From: Bacillus sp. AFS073361
GTDB taxonomy: Bacteria > Bacillota > Bacilli > Bacillales > Cytobacillaceae
Assembly: GCF_002567005.1 (NCBI RefSeq)
Contig: NZ_NUZU01000219.1
Coordinates: forward strand, 1-42,571
Direction: 5' to 3'
Length of the DNA stretch: 42,571 nucleotides
Below are positions 23,216 through 31,649 of this stretch, piece by piece. Made by a program: the position numbers and the translations under genes. Position 1 is the stretch's first letter. Each line of letters begins with the position of its first letter. The notes below the pieces were generated by a model, which saw nothing but the letters and a program-made list of their open reading frames with translations, was not told the origin of the DNA and did not search any database.

Positions 23216-24379
23216 TTAATTTTCGAGAAGATAATTTTTTAAATCGACAACTTTCCCTCCCTTTTTATAAAGACGCGGAACCCGGCTGGCAATGATACAG
23301 GGGACCTCATAATTAATGGTATCTAGTTTTTTAGCAATTTCATTGATTGAAATAAACTGGTTCTCCTGAGCGCCTATTAATGTGACAGGTGTCCCAATGG
23401 GAACATGATATGGCAGGCGGATCATACATTGATCCATACAAATTCTACCGACAATTGGTGTCCTCTTCCCTTCTACAAGCACTTCTTGCCCTTGCAGTTT
23501 GCGTATCCAGCCGTCCGCATACCCAATTGGGATTGTCCCAATCCACTCTTCATCATCAGTTTCATAGGTTGCCCCGTAACTCAATTTTTCACCCTTTGGC
23601 ATTTTCTTAACATGAACAAGTCGAGTTCGAAGGGAAAAAGCCTCCTTTAGCTGGAAGGGAATTTTATCTTCCATCTCCAACGAAGGGGTTAATCCATACA
23701 TCGCAATCCCAACCCGGACTGCATTAAAATATGTCTTTGGAAAGCGCAAAGTTGCTGCACTATTGCTAGAATGAACATATTTTGGTTTTTGTTTGAGTGC
23801 GGAAACCATACTTTCGAATAAAGCTAATTGCTGGTACATATAAGTTTCATCTAGTTCATCCGCCGTCGCAAAATGAGTAAAAATCCCTTCTAGATGAAAT
23901 GGGCTATGTTCAGAAATCATTTGTTCGACGGCAGTTAATTCCGATACACTCCGCACGCCTATTCTCCCCATGCCTGTATCTACTTTGATATGAAATGAAA
24001 TTCGATCTTCCGTCTTTACATATTTCAATGCCTTTTCTAGCCATTCCTTCTGAAAAACAGTAAGGGTGATATCAAATTTTGCTGCCACTTGGATATCTTC
24101 AGGACGAGATGCCCCCAAAACGAGGATAGGCGCTGTTATTCCTTTATTCCTTAGAGCGATTGCCTCATCCATAAATGCAACAGCAAGATAGGCAGCCCCT
24201 GCTTCTAGTGCTGTTTTTGCCACCTGAACATCACCATGCCCGTATGCATTAGCTTTCACAACCGCAATCACCTTTACTTGTTGAGGCAATTGTTTCTTAA
24301 TGGAGGTAACATTGGCAGATATACAATCTAAATCGACTTCAGCCCATGTATCACGATAGAAAAAACCTTGTTCTTCCAT
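23216..24379 (-). CDS. alr: alanine racemase
   Basis: 387 aa (B. subtilis Alr 389). Fold III PLP racemase: the PLP Lys is Lys42 in VIAVVKANAYGHGD, with IKVDTGMGRIG and the catalytic Tyr region KLSYGATYETDDEEWIG in the second half; GRICMDQCMI is the C-terminal barrel signature. It makes D-alanine for peptidoglycan. It sits between ydcC and ndoAI in the minus-strand series. Confidence 0.96.
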   Translation of the reverse strand: MEEQGFFYRDTWAEVDLDCISANVTSIKKQLPQQVKVIAVVKANAYGHGDVQVAKTALEAGAAYLAVAFMDEAIALRNKGITAPILVLGASRPEDIQVAAKFDITLTVFQKEWLEKALKYVKTEDRISFHIKVDTGMGRIGVRSVSELTAVEQMISEHSPFHLEGIFTHFATADELDETYMYQQLALFESMVSALKQKPKYVHSSNSAATLRFPKTYFNAVRVGIAMYGLTPSLEMEDKIPFQLKEAFSLRTRLVHVKKMPKGEKLSYGATYETDDEEWIGTIPIGYADGWIRKLQGQEVLVEGKRTPIVGRICMDQCMIRLPYHVPIGTPVTLIGAQENQFISINEIAKKLDTINYEVPCIIASRVPRLYKKGGKVVDLKNYLLEN

Positions 24380-24463
24380 GTTCCCACTTCCTAATAGCTT
24401 AATTAATTATTTCCTTATTATCACAAAATTATCATACTACTGTTGTGAAGTACAAACAAATAA

Positions 24464-24498
24464 GAAAAGTGCAAGCGCCCTGGCGCTGGAGCTAGACA
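24464..24498. repeat. short copy of a dispersed Bacillus intergenic repeat
   Basis: Reading on the minus strand it is TGTCTAGCTCCAGCGCC followed by AGGGCGCTTGCACTTTTC, matching the two ends of the longer copy at 28056-28118 with the middle missing. It can fold into a small hairpin. Confidence 0.6.
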
Positions 24499-24500
24499 TC

Positions 24501-24526
24501 AAAAAAACAGGCCCAATATGAGCCTG
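24501..24526 (-). terminator. terminator of ydcC
   Basis: CAGGC-ccaatatga-GCCTG (24508-24526), followed on the minus strand by TTTTTTT. It is 14 bases beyond the ydcC stop. Confidence 0.85.
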
Positions 24527-24539
24527 CTAGCTAAATGAT

Positions 24540-25553
24540 TTATTTTACGGCTTCACCTTGGACAGATGCAGCCACCTCAATTAACTCTTCTTTCGTTAAG
24601 TTCTTTGAAGCAATCATGTAATCTACACCATTATGCGACCATGAGATCGAGTGGTCCGAAACAGCCCCAATCGTCATCCCTAAGTCGACTATATCTCCTT
24701 CAACATAGGTTGGATTGGCGGAAGCCGCTTTGGCCGTAACTTTTTCCTGAACAAGAGTAAATGATTTTTTACCATCGTAGGTAAGGACTACTCTTTTCCC
24801 ATCTTCAAGCGATACATCTTTTTCCTCAATTAATTTCGTTCCTTTTAATTCCACGGTTGGATACATAACTGTAAAGGCATCATCGCCGCCGTCCGCCATG
24901 GCTGGCAAATTGAGCTGTGCACGTGTCATATTCTTCTTCATATCAAAATCGTCCTTGTCAAAGCTCGCATTAAATTTCACTTTAGAAAACTCTACCGTTA
25001 CAAGGGCATTTCGATCCGGATCCATTACTTTTACCACCGCAGGAGATAAGTCACTTTTATTTAGTTTAATCTCTTGGAAAGGCAGCATTGTATTATTTTG
25101 ATAACGGGTTTTCGTTTCAAATACATAATATTGTTTTGTGGTAGTGAATTTTGCGCTTTTATCGGCAACAATGTCCTTAATCAGTGATTCATACAAGTAG
25201 GCTTGGCTGCTGTTTTGCGGCCAATCGCTTTGGAAACGGAAGCTCTTATTCAGTGCAGGTGTCAGAACAAATACGCCTTGATTATTCCTTAGTATCATCT
25301 GACTTTGGTCCTTTTGGGCATTTTTCAAATTCACTCGATAAAAGGTAGGATCCTTGTGCCAAATTTCCACTTTATAAACTTGTGAATCTGAACCCATTTT
25401 CAATGTCATTTTTGCATTTACTTTGTAGCCACTTAAGTCATCCAGTTTCCCAGTTAGCTCTTTGACTACATCACCTTGTGATTTAGAGCCACAGGCAGCT
25501 AGTACAAAAATGACCATTAGCCCCGTAATTAGCAGCAACAACTTTTTCCTCAT
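24540..25553 (-). CDS. ydcC: YdcC-type lipoprotein (LolA-like outer-membrane lipoprotein-carrier fold)
   Basis: 337 aa from ATG 25553 (MRKKLLLLITGLMVIFVLAA), preferred over the upstream ATG because the signal peptide then begins normally and AAGGGG is upstream. Lipobox LAAC makes Cys19 the lipidated residue. The mature part contains the LolA/LolB-like segment DDLSGYKVNAKMTLKM. It is membrane-anchored on the outside face. In B. subtilis ydcC is expressed in sporulation. Gene order acpS-ydcC-alr is as in B. subtilis. Confidence 0.88.
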   Translation of the reverse strand: MRKKLLLLITGLMVIFVLAACGSKSQGDVVKELTGKLDDLSGYKVNAKMTLKMGSDSQVYKVEIWHKDPTFYRVNLKNAQKDQSQMILRNNQGVFVLTPALNKSFRFQSDWPQNSSQAYLYESLIKDIVADKSAKFTTTKQYYVFETKTRYQNNTMLPFQEIKLNKSDLSPAVVKVMDPDRNALVTVEFSKVKFNASFDKDDFDMKKNMTRAQLNLPAMADGGDDAFTVMYPTVELKGTKLIEEKDVSLEDGKRVVLTYDGKKSFTLVQEKVTAKAASANPTYVEGDIVDLGMTIGAVSDHSISWSHNGVDYMIASKNLTKEELIEVAASVQGEAVK

Positions 25554-25750
25554 TCCTTCAACCCCTTCTTGTCTCATTTCATATGATTATGGAGAAGAGA
25601 AAGGCAGGGGTCAGGCACTGGAGTTTGCTTATCCAAAATGACCATGGCTGACCTTGTCTCTCCTGTTTCCCTATGAATATATGAGACAACCTTTGGGTTT
25701 ATGATAAGGAAGTTGCCGAGCTATTTTATTTTCACGAAAAATTAATGTCC

Positions 25751-26101
25751 CTACTCTTCTTCAATTGTTACTTGCGCTACGACATATTCTTTACTATGTG
25801 AAATGGATAGATGGGCCAGGACTTCAGGCTTTGCAATATATGGTTTTCCTGAGCTGTCATTGTCAATTTCAATATCTTGAAAGGATAATTCCTCACCAAT
25901 CCCCGTTCCGTTTGCTTTTGAAAAGGCTTCTTTTGCGGCAAATCGTCCTGCTAAAAATTCTACTTTCCTTACTTCCGATAACTCCGCAAATTTCTGCTGT
26001 TCTTTTGGGGTTAACACGCGGTCGACAAACTTCTTTTGCCGCATAAGGATAGTCTGAATCCTAGAAAGTTCAATTATATCGATTCCAATCCCTTTAATCA
26101 T
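25751..26101 (-). CDS. acpS: holo-[acyl-carrier-protein] synthase
   Basis: 116 aa (B. subtilis AcpS about 121). It begins MIKGIGIDIIELSRIQ with the metal-binding Asp8 in GIDI, and Glu in FAAKEAFSKA; GKPYI and LSISHSKEYVVAQV are typical. It transfers 4'-phosphopantetheine from CoA to ACP for fatty acid synthesis. AGAAGGAAGATG precedes ATG. The rhomboid gene is divergent, 96 bases away. Confidence 0.95.
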   Translation of the reverse strand: MIKGIGIDIIELSRIQTILMRQKKFVDRVLTPKEQQKFAELSEVRKVEFLAGRFAAKEAFSKANGTGIGEELSFQDIEIDNDSSGKPYIAKPEVLAHLSISHSKEYVVAQVTIEEE

Positions 26102-26197
26102 TCTTCATCTTCCTTCTATTTGTTATATGATTAGCATAAGTAATAGTGTACAAGAATGGAAATTCGTCAATAAATAGTATGAACTCAGGAGGTGTAA

Positions 26198-26929
26198 GTG
26201 ATGTTTACAAGAACGGAAAGCTTTCGCGATTTTATCCGCCTTTACCCAATTGTTTCTATTATTGTTACCATTCATTTAGGAATATATCTGTTAACTAGTT
26301 TACCAATCTTCCCAAACAATTGGTTCTTTGAACATCTTTCTGGAGTAAATCTTTACATTATGGAAGGGGAATATTGGCGGCTGATTACACCGACCTTTAT
26401 GCATAGCGGGTTCTCCCACACGCTTTTTAACAGCTTTTCACTCATACTCTTTGGACCAGCACTTGAGCGCATTCTTGGCAGCGGGCGATTTTTATTTATT
26501 TATCTTCTCTCAGGATTCATTGCCAATGTTGCAACATTACTGCTTGAGCCGCTCACTTACACACATGTTGGCTCAAGTGGAGCCATTTTTGGACTGTTTG
26601 GCTATTACCTTGCGATTATTATGTTCCGGAAACATATGCTTTCCAAACAGAATTCACAAATTATCCTTACCCTTTGTGTCGTTAGTTTGATTATGACCTT
26701 CCTGCAGCCGAACATTAATATTACCGCCCATCTATTTGGCTTACTTGGCGGCTTCTTGCTAGGAGCCATTCCCTATTTTAATAAAAAGGAGCTTTCAGAT
26801 TCGATTAAAGGTACCGCAAACTGGGCCAGCAACAGGAAGAAAAGCATTTCATACCAATCCCCTTGGAAGGTTCTCATCTGGGCCGCCATTATTATCATTG
26901 CCATTATTGGTTTACTTGCGCAAAAATAA
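26198..26929 (+). CDS. rhomboid-family intramembrane serine protease
   Basis: 243 aa with six or seven membrane segments. The catalytic dyad is visible: Ser127 in GSSGAIFG and His178 in NITAHLFGLLGG. The HSGFSHTLFNSFSL region matches the N-terminal part of the family (GLP-type loop 1). In B. subtilis the neighbouring gene is ydcA, also a rhomboid, but that protein is shorter (about 199 aa). The C-terminus here has a 40-residue basic cytosolic stretch and a final membrane helix. AGGAGGTG precedes ATG. Confidence 0.92.
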   Translation: MMFTRTESFRDFIRLYPIVSIIVTIHLGIYLLTSLPIFPNNWFFEHLSGVNLYIMEGEYWRLITPTFMHSGFSHTLFNSFSLILFGPALERILGSGRFLFIYLLSGFIANVATLLLEPLTYTHVGSSGAIFGLFGYYLAIIMFRKHMLSKQNSQIILTLCVVSLIMTFLQPNINITAHLFGLLGGFLLGAIPYFNKKELSDSIKGTANWASNRKKSISYQSPWKVLIWAAIIIIAIIGLLAQK

Positions 26930-26930
26930 C

Positions 26931-26976
26931 AGGGATTTGCAGTCGAATGATCTTTCACTGCGATCCCTATTTCTTT
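26931..26976 (+). terminator. terminator after the rhomboid gene
   Basis: AGGGAT.GCAGT pairs with ACTGC.ATCCCT (26931-26968), then ATTTCTTT. It lies between convergent rhomboid and uvsE genes. Confidence 0.6.
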
Positions 26977-26999
26977 GCCCAACTCCCCCAGCCGACTCT

Positions 27000-27974
27000 T
27001 TATTCGATCATAAAACTCGATTGGTCAATCCACATAATTCCGTCTCTTCCTTGTAAATCCTCTGCAAGTTGGAAAAGCGCCGCATCTTTTTGCTTCGCCT
27101 CAATCATACAGTGAATTTCAGGAACGGTCCCTTTAATTTGCCGTAAAAACCACAGAAACATTTGGGAGTCAATTGTATCCGCATGTGCTCGAAAATCCTT
27201 TTCGGAGCGCGGACTGGAAATATGCATCTTGATTGGCAGCGGAGACTGGGTCCAGGTTGCAACAATCCTCCCCCAGTCCGCCGCCCATTCTTCTTCCTCA
27301 TGGTGTGCAAGGTGATGATGGTAATCAAACACCATTGGAATGCCTAACTTTTCACATAGATAAAGGGTGTCTCTCACCGTAAACGTCGTATCATCGTTTT
27401 CGAGCATAATCATCTGCTGGATGAACGGGGAAATATAGGCCCAATTATGAATAAACTGCTCGAGAGCTTTCTCCTTATCGTTATAACCACCACCAACATG
27501 AAGTACACACCGATGTTCGGGATCAATCTCCATTCCTTTTAGCAAGGCTTTATGCATGGCGAGCGTTTTTAAGGAATTTTTTAATATATCCTTATCCGGT
27601 GTATTAAGAACGACGAAATGGTCCGGATGGAAATCAATCCGAGCTGGGTGTTCCTTTATATAAACAGCTAGCTTCTTGAGTGTATCTTTTAAAGGACTGA
27701 TATAGTCCCAATCCAGTAATTCCTCATGATTAGCAAGCGGAATGAGTCGTGAGCTGAACCTAAAAAAGTGAATTTGATTGCCTGCATTATGTTTTAAAAG
27801 ACGCAGACAATTTTCTAAGTTTGAAATCGCAATTCTCTCTAATTTACGAATTGCTGCGTCCCGGTCTTTTATTTTTTCAAATTGAGCAAATGTCATCGTT
27901 TGCGAAGGGGAAGCATTCTGAAGCTCCACACTCATTGCCACATAACCGAGTCGTACCAACGTCATCATCATCAC
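27000..27974 (-). CDS. uvsE: UV DNA damage endonuclease
   Basis: 324 aa (B. subtilis UvsE/YwjD about 320). TIM-barrel nuclease with IRFFRFSSRLIPLA-type and HVGGGYNDKEKALEQF segments, MLENDD and VFDYHHHLAH, which supply metal ligands. It nicks 5' to UV photoproducts as an alternative excision pathway, useful in spores. Four consecutive ATG codons lie at the start and GGAG is 1-10 bases ahead, so the exact start is uncertain by 3-9 bases. In B. subtilis the gene is in a different place (ywjD), so this location differs. Confidence 0.92.
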   Translation of the reverse strand: MMMMTLVRLGYVAMSVELQNASPSQTMTFAQFEKIKDRDAAIRKLERIAISNLENCLRLLKHNAGNQIHFFRFSSRLIPLANHEELLDWDYISPLKDTLKKLAVYIKEHPARIDFHPDHFVVLNTPDKDILKNSLKTLAMHKALLKGMEIDPEHRCVLHVGGGYNDKEKALEQFIHNWAYISPFIQQMIMLENDDTTFTVRDTLYLCEKLGIPMVFDYHHHLAHHEEEEWAADWGRIVATWTQSPLPIKMHISSPRSEKDFRAHADTIDSQMFLWFLRQIKGTVPEIHCMIEAKQKDAALFQLAEDLQGRDGIMWIDQSSFMIE

Positions 27975-28018
27975 TCCAGCGGATTGTGTTTATGCTTACT
28001 ATTCCCTTTTAAGCATAG

Positions 28019-28046
28019 AAAAAAGCATGAACGAAATCGTTCATGC
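28019..28046 (-). terminator. terminator between cshA and uvsE
   Basis: Perfect 10-base arms GCATGAACGA-aa-TCGTTCATGC (28025-28046), followed on the minus strand by TTTTTTCTA. It ends cshA transcripts. Confidence 0.85.
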
Positions 28047-28055
28047 TTCTATATC

Positions 28056-28118
28056 TGTCTAGCTACAGCGCCTAGGGGCTCGGGGTCATAAGCCTGGGCA
28101 AGGCGCTTCCGCTTTTCG
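28056..28118. repeat. dispersed intergenic repeat, long copy
   Basis: It begins TGTCTAGCTACAGCGCC and ends AGGCGCTTCCGCTTTTCG, the same ends as the short copy at 24464-24498. It lies between the cshA stop and the terminator. I recall this repeat from many Bacillus genomes. Confidence 0.6.
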
Positions 28119-28119
28119 A

Positions 28120-29628
28120 TTAGTGATTAAATGTTCTTGGCTTTGATGATGGTTTACCGCCGCCGCCAGTTCTTTTTTCACCACTGCGTGGTCTTGCAGG
28201 CGCTTTTTTGCGATTATTATCGCCACGGTATGAACCTGAACCTCTAGAATCATCTCTTCTTCTACGGTCACGGTCGTTATACGGCTTTCTTTCTCTTCTT
28301 TGTGGAAGCTGTTCTTCTGTTAACTTAATTGGTGTTGTATCCGGCTCTTTCGTTAACATTTTCAATACAGCTGCGATAACGGTTGATGCATCATTTTCTT
28401 CCAGCAATTCTTGCGCTGCCGCTTTATAATAATGTAAATTGTTTGATTCAATCGTTTGGACGATCTTTTCTACAACCGCTTTTTGTTGGCCTTCTAACGC
28501 CTCATCAAGGGTAGGAGCCTTCATTTTATCCATTTTGCGTTTTGTAGTTTTTTCCACAACCGCAAGATAGGATTTTTCACGTGGTGTAATAAAAGTCATC
28601 GCTACACCTGTTTTACCAGCACGGCCCGTACGTCCTATACGGTGAACATAGCTTTCTGGATCCTGCGGAATGTCAAAGTTGTATACATGGGTAACTCCAG
28701 AAATATCTAGACCCCTTGCAGCCACGTCAGTAGCAACAAGAACATCAATCGTACCTTCTTTAAACTTGCGAAGGACAGAAATCCGTTTTGCCTGACTTAA
28801 ATCTCCGTGAATACCTTCCGCTGTATAACCTCTTAACGTTAAAGCTTCTGATAATTCATCCACACGGCGCTTTGTCCGGCCAAACACAATCGCAAGCTCT
28901 GGTGATTGTATATCTAAAAGTCTTGTTAACACATCAAATTTATTTCTTTCTTGAACCTCAAGGTAATATTGTTCAATGGAAGGTACAGTCATTTCTTTTG
29001 TTTTCACACGAACAATTTGCGGTTCCTTCATGAACTTTTCAGCCATTCTTTGAATTGGCCCAGGCATGGTTGCTGAGAAAAGTAAAGTTTGGCGTTCTTC
29101 TGGTGTTGCAGCAAGGATGGATTCAATGTCTTCAATGAATCCCATGTTTAACATTTCATCCGCTTCATCAAGGATGACGGTGTTAACTGTATCAAGACGC
29201 ATTGTTTTTCTGTTGATATGATCCAATACACGTCCTGGTGTACCAACAATGATATGTGGTGCTTTCTTTAATGAGCGGATCTGGCGGCTGATATCTTGCC
29301 CGCCATAAATTGGCAGTACACGCACCCGTTTGCCCGAACCAAGTTTATAAAGTTCTTCAGACACTTGAATCGCAAGTTCACGAGTCGGCGCAATAATAAT
29401 CCCTTGAATAGCATCTGCTTTAGTATCAATTTTTTCAACCAATGGAATTCCAAATGCAGCTGTTTTCCCTGTTCCTGTTTGAGCTTGCCCGATCAAATCA
29501 ATTCCTTTTAGCCCCAACGGAATAGTTTCCGACTGAATTGGTGTTGCTTCCTCAAAACCCATTTTAAGGACAGCTTGTAAAGTAGCCTGACTTAGGCCTA
29601 ATTCTTCAAACTTTGTCAATGTTTTCAT
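28120..29628 (-). CDS. cshA: DEAD-box RNA helicase CshA
   Basis: 502 aa. All DEAD-box motifs are present: Q-motif (EEATPIQSETIP), motif I AQTGTGKT, Ia PTRELAIQV, II DEAD in VILDEADEML, III SAT, IV-V IVFGRTKRRV and VATDVAARGLD, VI HRIGRTGR. The C-terminus (about 430-502) is a basic Arg/Gly/Lys tail (RRERKPYNDRDRRRRDD) that anchors RNA. In B. subtilis CshA is the major RNA-degradosome helicase and functions in cold-adapted RNA remodelling. A long structured leader lies upstream (29629-30005). Confidence 0.96.
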   Translation of the reverse strand: MKTLTKFEELGLSQATLQAVLKMGFEEATPIQSETIPLGLKGIDLIGQAQTGTGKTAAFGIPLVEKIDTKADAIQGIIIAPTRELAIQVSEELYKLGSGKRVRVLPIYGGQDISRQIRSLKKAPHIIVGTPGRVLDHINRKTMRLDTVNTVILDEADEMLNMGFIEDIESILAATPEERQTLLFSATMPGPIQRMAEKFMKEPQIVRVKTKEMTVPSIEQYYLEVQERNKFDVLTRLLDIQSPELAIVFGRTKRRVDELSEALTLRGYTAEGIHGDLSQAKRISVLRKFKEGTIDVLVATDVAARGLDISGVTHVYNFDIPQDPESYVHRIGRTGRAGKTGVAMTFITPREKSYLAVVEKTTKRKMDKMKAPTLDEALEGQQKAVVEKIVQTIESNNLHYYKAAAQELLEENDASTVIAAVLKMLTKEPDTTPIKLTEEQLPQRRERKPYNDRDRRRRDDSRGSGSYRGDNNRKKAPARPRSGEKRTGGGGKPSSKPRTFNH

Positions 29629-29940
29629 TCTCCTTCATCTATGTGAAAATATTTTTGAGAGCTGAATATTTTCGCCTAATACTCAGAAAAGCGGTAGCGC
29701 CTGCTCGGATTGAGGCGAAAAGCGCTGGAGGGCCTTAAGGTGAAGTCCGTTATGGATTCATCAAGAATGGATTCCTTGATGAAAAAGGATATAGATCATC
29801 TAAGATGAAATAGGTTTTTATTTCATCGGGATGGTAGTGGATAGTTTATCTTCATCTTAGGCAGGACCGAAACGAATCAGGTCCCCATGGCGCTTGAGCT
29901 GACACGCATCAAAATGCCGTAAATAGGTAACATCTTTATT

Positions 29941-30005
29941 TTACCAAAAAAAAACATCCTCCCTCAAGGAGTATGCCCTTTAATCATCGTTCTTTAGACA
30001 CGTTG
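29941..30005 (-). ncRNA. candidate attenuated leader or small RNA ahead of cshA
   Basis: A near-consensus promoter at 30012-30040 would start transcription around 30005. About 30 bases later a hairpin CAT.CTCC-ttga-GGGAG.ATG (29955-29975) is followed by nine T on the minus strand. The unit is either an attenuator for cshA or a stand-alone RNA of about 60 bases. Confidence 0.45.
29946..29975 (-). terminator. intrinsic terminator upstream of cshA (attenuator or murF terminator)
   Basis: Hairpin 29955-29975 with nine T on the minus strand (29946-29954). It lies 220 bases past the murF stop and 318 bases before cshA. Confidence 0.7.
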
Positions 30006-30011
30006 ATGAAC

Positions 30012-30040
30012 ATCATACCACTCTTGCTAGTATTTTGCAA
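30012..30040 (-). promoter_or_regulatory. sigma-A-type promoter upstream of cshA
   Basis: TTGCAA (30035-30040), a 17-base spacer and TATGAT (30012-30017) on the minus strand. It lies in the murF-cshA gap and can serve cshA or the small RNA. Confidence 0.65.
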
Positions 30041-30194
30041 TCAAGACAAGTTTGTTACATTCCCAAACCAATCTTATTACCTCATCAAAAAGTCTAATGC
30101 AAAAATGAAAGGGCACCTTCTCACACAAAGGGTTCTTTGTTATTTTTCATTTCCCAGCTTGAAATCATTCATGATCTTATCAGTTTTAATTTCC

Positions 30195-31574
30195 TTAATT
30201 TACCTGTAAAGCAGTGACAATTTCTTCTAATTTCATTCCTCTTGATGCTTTGATAAGAACTAACGTTTGATGGTCTACATGTTGCCTTAATTCCTGAATG
30301 AGTGCTTCTTTTTCTGTAAAAGCAAAGACTCTTTCTTGCCCTAAAACCATTCTAGCCTTATTTGCAATATGCATCCCTAAAGTCCCATAAGTGAACAGGA
30401 GATCTACTTTTTCATCGTTTAAGGCTTCTCCTATTTGCTGATGATATTGTTCTTCTTGTGGACCAAGTTCTAGCATATCCCCTAGGACAAGGATTTTACG
30501 TCCGTAGCCTTGAAGATTCGATACTAATTCAATGGCAGCCATCATTGAGGTCGGGCTGGCATTATACGCATCGTTAATTATCTTTTCGCCCTGCTTCCCT
30601 TCGACTAACTCCATCCTCATATTGGTCAGCTGAATACTCGCTAACCCCTCATTCATTTTTTCAAAAGGAATCGAAAAATAATTAGCGATTAACATCGAAG
30701 CAAGTGCATTTAAAATATTATGTGTTCCGAGGACTGGTAGTTCAAACGCAGTCTCTGACATGTTAATTCTAAAACTATTTCCATTCTCTAGCTGCTTAAT
30801 TTCAGTGGGATATAAATCATTTGTAACGTTTCTCCCAAAAGTCTTCAACTGGATATTTCCTTTGTGCTCTTGAATTCTTTCCATAAGCAGCGGCTCATCA
30901 CCATGGAGTACGGCTAGTCCCCCATCTTTTAGCCCCTGTAGAATTTCAAGCTTTGCTTCTGCAATTCCTTCTCTAGAACCTAGGTCAAGTAGATGCGATT
31001 CGCCAATATTGGTAATTACGACAGCATCCGGACAGGCAAGATTTGTTAGAAACTCAATTTCTCCCCTGCCGCTCATGCCCATTTCGAGGACGGCAATTTC
31101 AGTGTCCTCGTTTAATCCTAAAACAGTTAACGGAAGACCAATATGATTATTATAATTGCCTTCTGTCTTTAGAACCTTGTATTGTGTTGATAGAATACCC
31201 GCTGTCATGTCCTTAGTTGTTGTTTTCCCGTTGCTTCCTGTAATGCCGACTACTTTTACCGCTAATTGTTTCCGGTAGCTTCTTGCTAATTCCTGTAAGG
31301 CAACAAGGCAATTTTCTACGATCACTATCGGCAAGTGTAATGGAGGATTGGGCACATCCTTTTGCCAAAGAGCCGCTGCTGCTCCTTTACGGATCGACTC
31401 TTCGACATATTTATGTCCATCGGCATGTTCTCCCTTAAAAGGGATAAATAAGTTCCCTTTTTCAATTTTACGTGAATCAATACATACACCCGAGATTATC
31501 GTGTCAGCAAACGAAATGATAGTGTCCTTGGCAGGTAGCATCTCAGCAATCTGTTTTAACGATCGTTTTATCAT
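30195..31574 (-). CDS. murF: UDP-N-acetylmuramoyl-tripeptide-D-alanyl-D-alanine ligase
   Basis: 459 aa from ATG 31574, chosen because AAGGAGG sits 7 bases upstream; a frame start at 31616 has none. Mur ligase motifs: ATP loop GITGSNGKTTTKD, then YNNHIGLPLTVL, and NDAYNASPTSM. It adds D-Ala-D-Ala to the UDP-MurNAc-tripeptide in the cytosol. It lies directly downstream of ddl, which makes its D-Ala-D-Ala substrate, and upstream of cshA, the same order as in B. subtilis. Confidence 0.96.
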   Translation of the reverse strand: MIKRSLKQIAEMLPAKDTIISFADTIISGVCIDSRKIEKGNLFIPFKGEHADGHKYVEESIRKGAAAALWQKDVPNPPLHLPIVIVENCLVALQELARSYRKQLAVKVVGITGSNGKTTTKDMTAGILSTQYKVLKTEGNYNNHIGLPLTVLGLNEDTEIAVLEMGMSGRGEIEFLTNLACPDAVVITNIGESHLLDLGSREGIAEAKLEILQGLKDGGLAVLHGDEPLLMERIQEHKGNIQLKTFGRNVTNDLYPTEIKQLENGNSFRINMSETAFELPVLGTHNILNALASMLIANYFSIPFEKMNEGLASIQLTNMRMELVEGKQGEKIINDAYNASPTSMMAAIELVSNLQGYGRKILVLGDMLELGPQEEQYHQQIGEALNDEKVDLLFTYGTLGMHIANKARMVLGQERVFAFTEKEALIQELRQHVDHQTLVLIKASRGMKLEEIVTALQVN

Positions 31575-31619
31575 GGATATCCTCCTTCTTTGACTTTGAA
31601 TAGGTTTTAAATACAAACG

Positions 31620-31647
31620 GACACGGCATTACAGCCGTGTCTCTGTT
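31620..31647 (+). terminator. hairpin with T-run between ddl and murF, facing the wrong way
   Basis: GACACGGC-attaca-GCCGTGTC (31620-31641) followed by TCTGTTTTTT on the plus strand. The flanking genes are on the minus strand, where the tail is CCGTTTG, which is weak. It may partially attenuate ddl-to-murF read-through or stop antisense transcription. Confidence 0.45.
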
Positions 31648-31649
31648 TT

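Larger units (their letters stand above)
29629..30005 (-). other. long structured leader of cshA
   Basis: The minus-strand stretch between the presumed promoter (30012-30040) and cshA holds a terminator (29946-29975) and several hairpins: TCATCAAG/CTTGATGA (about 29758-29781) and GATGAAAT/ATTTCATC (about 29803-29826). GCGCC-type repeat remnants lie at about 29690-29730. No ORF with a ribosome binding site was seen here. DEAD-box helicase leaders can be long and structured. Confidence 0.45.

Noticed and set aside
29973..30209. 78-codon plus-strand frame
   Set aside because: It covers the promoter-terminator unit ahead of cshA on the other strand, has no ribosome binding site and overlaps the murF end.
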